Below, piece by piece: positions 5,306 through 8,665 of a stretch of DNA of 8,665 bases (position 1 is the first letter of the stretch; every line of letters starts with the position of its first letter). This DNA is from Flavobacteriaceae bacterium (GTDB taxonomy: Bacteria > Bacteroidota > Bacteroidia > Flavobacteriales > Flavobacteriaceae), in NCBI GenBank assembly GCA_015493405.1, contig WGDF01000007.1, positions 1-8,665 of the forward strand. Reading direction: 5' to 3'. Under the pieces are notes generated by a model that saw only the letters and a program-made list of their open reading frames with translations, did no database searches and was not told where the DNA came from. The position numbers and the translations under genes are program-made.

Positions 5306-8300
5306 ATGAAGTTAGTTAATTCCGTGCTTAAAGTTTTTTTAGGCAATAAAAAATCTAAAGATGCCAAGCAAATGCAACCTCTTGTTGATCAAGTCAACAG
5401 TTTTGGTGCTGCATTACAAAAATTGAGTATAGATGAATTACGACATAAAACGCAAGAGTTTAGAACCCGTCTAAGTGAGGCAACCAAAGACCTGAGAGCG
5501 CAACAAGATCAGTTACGTCAAAAAGCAGAGCAGGAATCAAATTTGGAGAATCGTGAAATCATTTATGATGAAATTGATACGATTGAAGATGATATCTACA
5601 AAATTGAAGAAAAAGTTTTAAATGACATTCTTCCCGAAGCTTTTGCCGTCGTTCGTGAAACAGCACGACGTTTCAAAGAAAATGAAACACTTGAAGTAAC
5701 AACCACACCTCTTGATAGAGAATTATCGGCAATTCATGATTATATCGAGGTTGACGATGATCAAACTATATGGCATAACCATTGGAATGCCGAAGGCAAA
5801 GAAGTTGTTTGGGATATGGTGCATTATGATGTGCAGATTATGGGGGGCATCGTTTTACATCAAGGTAAAATAGCCGAAATGATGACAGGTGAGGGTAAAA
5901 CTCTCGTAGCTACCTTACCCTTATACCTTAATGCTTTGCCGGGACGTGGGGCACATCTGGTTACGGTAAATGATTACTTGGCTAAAAGGGATGCTGCATG
6001 GATGGCTCCCATATTTGAATTTTTAGGTTTGCGTGTCGATTGTATCGACCGGCATCAACCCAATACCCCACAACGACGCAAAGCCTATGAAGCTGATATA
6101 ACCTATGGTACCAATAACGAATTTGGTTTTGATTATCTACGTGACAATATGGCGCATACAATAGATGATTTGGTGCAGCGCGAACACAATTATGCCATAG
6201 TCGATGAGGTCGATTCGGTTTTAATTGACGACGCCCGAACGCCTTTGATTATTTCAGGTCCGGTCGAGCAAGGTGATCGGCATGAGTTTAATGAACTCAA
6301 ACCTTTTATTGAACGTATTTACCAAGAACAAAAAGCCAGTATGCTTAAAGAATTGGCGCTTGCAAAAAAACTCATCAAGGAAGGCAATACCAAAGACGGT
6401 GGTTTTCATTTGTTACGTGTATATCGCGGTTTGCCTAAGAACAAAGCTTTAATCAAATTTTTGAGTGAAGAAGGGATCAAACATTTGCTGCAAAAAACTG
6501 AAGCTAAATATATGGAAAATAATAATGCTTTGATGCCTCAAGTTGATGAAGAACTCTTGTTTGTTATTGATGAAAAAAACAATTCTATAGAGTTAAGTGA
6601 TAAAGGTGTTGAATTTTTATCCAAAGATACGGCTCCGGATTTCTTTGTTTTGCCTAATATCAGTGAAGAAATTGGTAAAATTGATAAATCTGATGCCGAC
6701 GAAATTGAAAAAGCAGCCCAAAAAGATAAACTCTTTAGAGAATATGCCGCTAAAAGCGAACGTTTACATACCTTGAATCAATTGCTAAAGGCATATACAC
6801 TTTTTGAAAAAGATGTCGAATATGTCGTTATGGATGAACAAGTCAAGATTGTGGATGAGCAAACCGGTCGTATCATGGACGGTCGGCGCTATTCAGATGG
6901 GCTGCACCAAGCTATTGAAGCCAAGGAAAATGTGAAGATTGAAGATGCTACCCAAACCTATGCGACGGTTACTTTGCAAAACTTCTTCCGAATGTATCGC
7001 AAATTAGCCGGTATGACCGGTACGGCTATTACGGAAGCAGGAGAATTGTGGGATATTTATAAGTTGGATGTGGTTGAAGTGCCAACCAACAGACCTTTGG
7101 CTCGGATTGATAAAGATGATAAAATATATAAAACCAAGCGTGAAAAATATAATGCTATTATTCAAGAAATTAAGGAATTAACGCAACAAGGACGTCCTGT
7201 TTTAGTTGGGACGACTTCTGTGGAGACTTCCGAATTGTTGAGTAAAATGTTGCATTATATCAAAATTCCGCACAATGTTTTAAACGCCAAACAACACAAG
7301 CGCGAAGCTGATATTGTTGCAGAAGCCGGTAATCCCGGTGTGGTTACGATTGCTACCAATATGGCAGGTCGTGGAACGGATATCAAATTGGCACCGGAAG
7401 TGAAAGAAGCCGGAGGTTTGGCCATTGTTGGCACGGAACGACACGATTCTCGTCGGGTTGATAGACAGTTGAGAGGTCGGGCCGGGCGTCAAGGAGATCC
7501 GGGGTCATCTCAATTTTATGTGTCTCTCGAAGATAATTTGATGCGTTTGTTCGGCTCTGAAAAAATTGCCAAAATTATGGACCGAATGGGCATGAAAGAA
7601 GGCGATGTCATTCAGCATTCTATGATTTCCAAATCTATTGAACGGGCTCAGAAAAAAGTAGAAGAGAACAATTTCGGGATTCGTAAAAGGCTCTTGGAAT
7701 ATGACGATGTTATGAATGCCCAGCGTGAATTAGTTTACAAACGCCGCCGTCACGCACTTGAAGGCGAACGACTCAAAGTGGATATAGCTAACATGATTTT
7801 TGAAGCTATTGAAACTATTGTCGAACAGACTAAACCGGCCAAGGACTACGAAGGTTTTAAAAAAGAGTTAATCACAACTTTTGCAATCAATTCTCCCATT
7901 ACCAAAGATGAATTTTTAAACCTATCTGACAAGGAAATTGTGGACCGGCTTTATGAAGTTGCCAATAAGCACTACAAAGAAAAAATAGCCCGTTCGGCAC
8001 AGATTGCTTTTCCGGTTATCAAGCAAGTTTATGAAGAAGAAGGTGATCGTTATAAAAGAATTGTAGTGCCCTTTACCGATGGCACCCGTGAAATAAAAGT
8101 TACAACAGATCTTAAGGAAGCTTATGAGTCTGAAGGAAAAAAATTAGTCGATGATTTTGAAAAAAATATTTCATTGGCCATTATTGATGAAGCTTGGAAG
8201 GAGCATTTGCACAAAATGGACCAATTGAAAACTTCGGTTCAAATGGCTTCATATGAACAGAAAGATCCTGTTTTGATTTATAAATTTGAGGCTTTCGAAT

Positions 8301-8665
8301 TGTTTAGAAATATGCTGGACAAGGTCAATAAAGAAGTTTTATCTTTCTTGTTTAAAGGCGATTTACCAACTCAAGATCCCAATCAGGTTCGTGAAGCCAG
8401 ACAGGCACCTAAACGTTCCAAACAAAAATTGACCGAAAGTCATGCCGATAATATTCCTTCTTTGGAAGATATGGCAGCTAATAACCGCCAAGCTATGCAA
8501 GGAGGCCAACGTCAAGAAATTACATCCCCGATTCGTAAAGGCAAAACTTACGGACGTAATCAAGTTGTTACGATTATGAATGTCAATAACGGCCAAAAAC
8601 AAGAAATTAAGTATAAAAAAGCGCGCCCTCTATTGGATAGTGGTGAATGGGTGATTCAAGATTAA
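5306..8665 (+). CDS. secA: Preprotein translocase ATPase SecA
   Basis: SecA (1119 residues, complete; TAA is the last codon of the window) is the ATP-driven motor that pushes unfolded preproteins through SecYEG at the inner membrane. Walker A is MTGEGKT (193-199). [15 protein letters not shown] (268-282) precedes Walker B with [15 protein letters not shown] (299-313). AGMTGTA (568-574), [13 protein letters not shown] (685-697) and [13 protein letters not shown] (721-733) are the second helicase-domain motifs. The scaffold and wing follow, and the two-helix finger region lies around 955-1015. E. coli SecA has 901 residues. The surplus includes a charged coiled-coil-like N-terminal insert (about 55-108) and an insert in NBD1 after Walker B (about 325-412), both of the kind seen in Bacteroidota. 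The usual C-terminal Cys-rich zinc finger is absent; the tail ends in [15 protein letters not shown] instead. The start ATG has an A-rich upstream stretch and no Shine-Dalgarno. Confidence 0.98.
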   Translation: MKLVNSVLKVFLGNKKSKDAKQMQPLVDQVNSFGAALQKLSIDELRHKTQEFRTRLSEATKDLRAQQDQLRQKAEQESNLENREIIYDEIDTIEDDIYKIEEKVLNDILPEAFAVVRETARRFKENETLEVTTTPLDRELSAIHDYIEVDDDQTIWHNHWNAEGKEVVWDMVHYDVQIMGGIVLHQGKIAEMMTGEGKTLVATLPLYLNALPGRGAHLVTVNDYLAKRDAAWMAPIFEFLGLRVDCIDRHQPNTPQRRKAYEADITYGTNNEFGFDYLRDNMAHTIDDLVQREHNYAIVDEVDSVLIDDARTPLIISGPVEQGDRHEFNELKPFIERIYQEQKASMLKELALAKKLIKEGNTKDGGFHLLRVYRGLPKNKALIKFLSEEGIKHLLQKTEAKYMENNNALMPQVDEELLFVIDEKNNSIELSDKGVEFLSKDTAPDFFVLPNISEEIGKIDKSDADEIEKAAQKDKLFREYAAKSERLHTLNQLLKAYTLFEKDVEYVVMDEQVKIVDEQTGRIMDGRRYSDGLHQAIEAKENVKIEDATQTYATVTLQNFFRMYRKLAGMTGTAITEAGELWDIYKLDVVEVPTNRPLARIDKDDKIYKTKREKYNAIIQEIKELTQQGRPVLVGTTSVETSELLSKMLHYIKIPHNVLNAKQHKREADIVAEAGNPGVVTIATNMAGRGTDIKLAPEVKEAGGLAIVGTERHDSRRVDRQLRGRAGRQGDPGSSQFYVSLEDNLMRLFGSEKIAKIMDRMGMKEGDVIQHSMISKSIERAQKKVEENNFGIRKRLLEYDDVMNAQRELVYKRRRHALEGERLKVDIANMIFEAIETIVEQTKPAKDYEGFKKELITTFAINSPITKDEFLNLSDKEIVDRLYEVANKHYKEKIARSAQIAFPVIKQVYEEEGDRYKRIVVPFTDGTREIKVTTDLKEAYESEGKKLVDDFEKNISLAIIDEAWKEHLHKMDQLKTSVQMASYEQKDPVLIYKFEAFELFRNMLDKVNKEVLSFLFKGDLPTQDPNQVREARQAPKRSKQKLTESHADNIPSLEDMAANNRQAMQGGQRQEITSPIRKGKTYGRNQVVTIMNVNNGQKQEIKYKKARPLLDSGEWVIQD

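Noticed and set aside
7280..8602. Minus-strand frames inside secA (7280-7492 and 8363-8602)
   Set aside because: They are antisense to a conserved essential gene whose frame is unambiguous. Their composition is what complementary codons produce.
1..8665. CRISPR array, tRNA, rRNA, insertion sequence or phage remnants
   Set aside because: No spaced repeat series, cloverleaf-like sequence, transposase motif or terminal inverted repeats were seen. The gene content is housekeeping throughout.

Overview
This window looks like a chromosomal housekeeping segment from a member of the Bacteroidota, most likely class Flavobacteriia. The evidence is the low-GC sequence, the lack of Shine-Dalgarno motifs before the starts, promoter boxes of the Bacteroidetes form (TTG, then TAnnTTTG), and the gene content. 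That content is a head-GIN (DUF2807) protein, an OstA_2 protein, DUF4271 next to hemD, a very acidic DUF2795 protein, and a 1119-residue SecA with the lineage's insertions. All genes are on the + strand. I see no mobile element, tRNA, rRNA or CRISPR array.

Layout. Positions 1-90 are the last 29 codons of an unidentified gene. Positions 137-2561 hold two envelope genes that overlap by 23 bp: an exported head-GIN protein and an exported LptA/OstA-like protein, the latter presumably acting in LPS transport. An AT-rich 242-bp gap (2562-2803) holds no convincing gene. Positions 2804-4254 hold a six-helix DUF4271 membrane protein whose stop overlaps the start of hemD (uroporphyrinogen-III synthase). 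A PduO-type cob(I)alamin adenosyltransferase follows at 4321-4884. A 73-residue DUF2795 protein (4943-5164) has its own near-consensus promoter and ends at a strong intrinsic terminator (5188-5217). The secA gene (5306-8665) fills the rest, and its stop codon is the last three bases of the window.

Themes. Two genes concern the envelope (head-GIN, OstA-like), two concern tetrapyrroles (hemD, adenosyltransferase) and one is the Sec export motor. From general knowledge of Bacteroidota genomes, most of these neighbours are familiar, so I do not claim a new defence or mobile system. The most interesting open points are the uncharacterised proteins tightly tied to essential genes (DUF4271 with hemD, DUF2795 with secA, head-GIN with OstA) and a few small repeats and regulatory arrangements. 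Several starts were moved downstream of the longest open frame, because those frames begin at TTG codons inside promoter boxes or ahead of a clear signal peptide.
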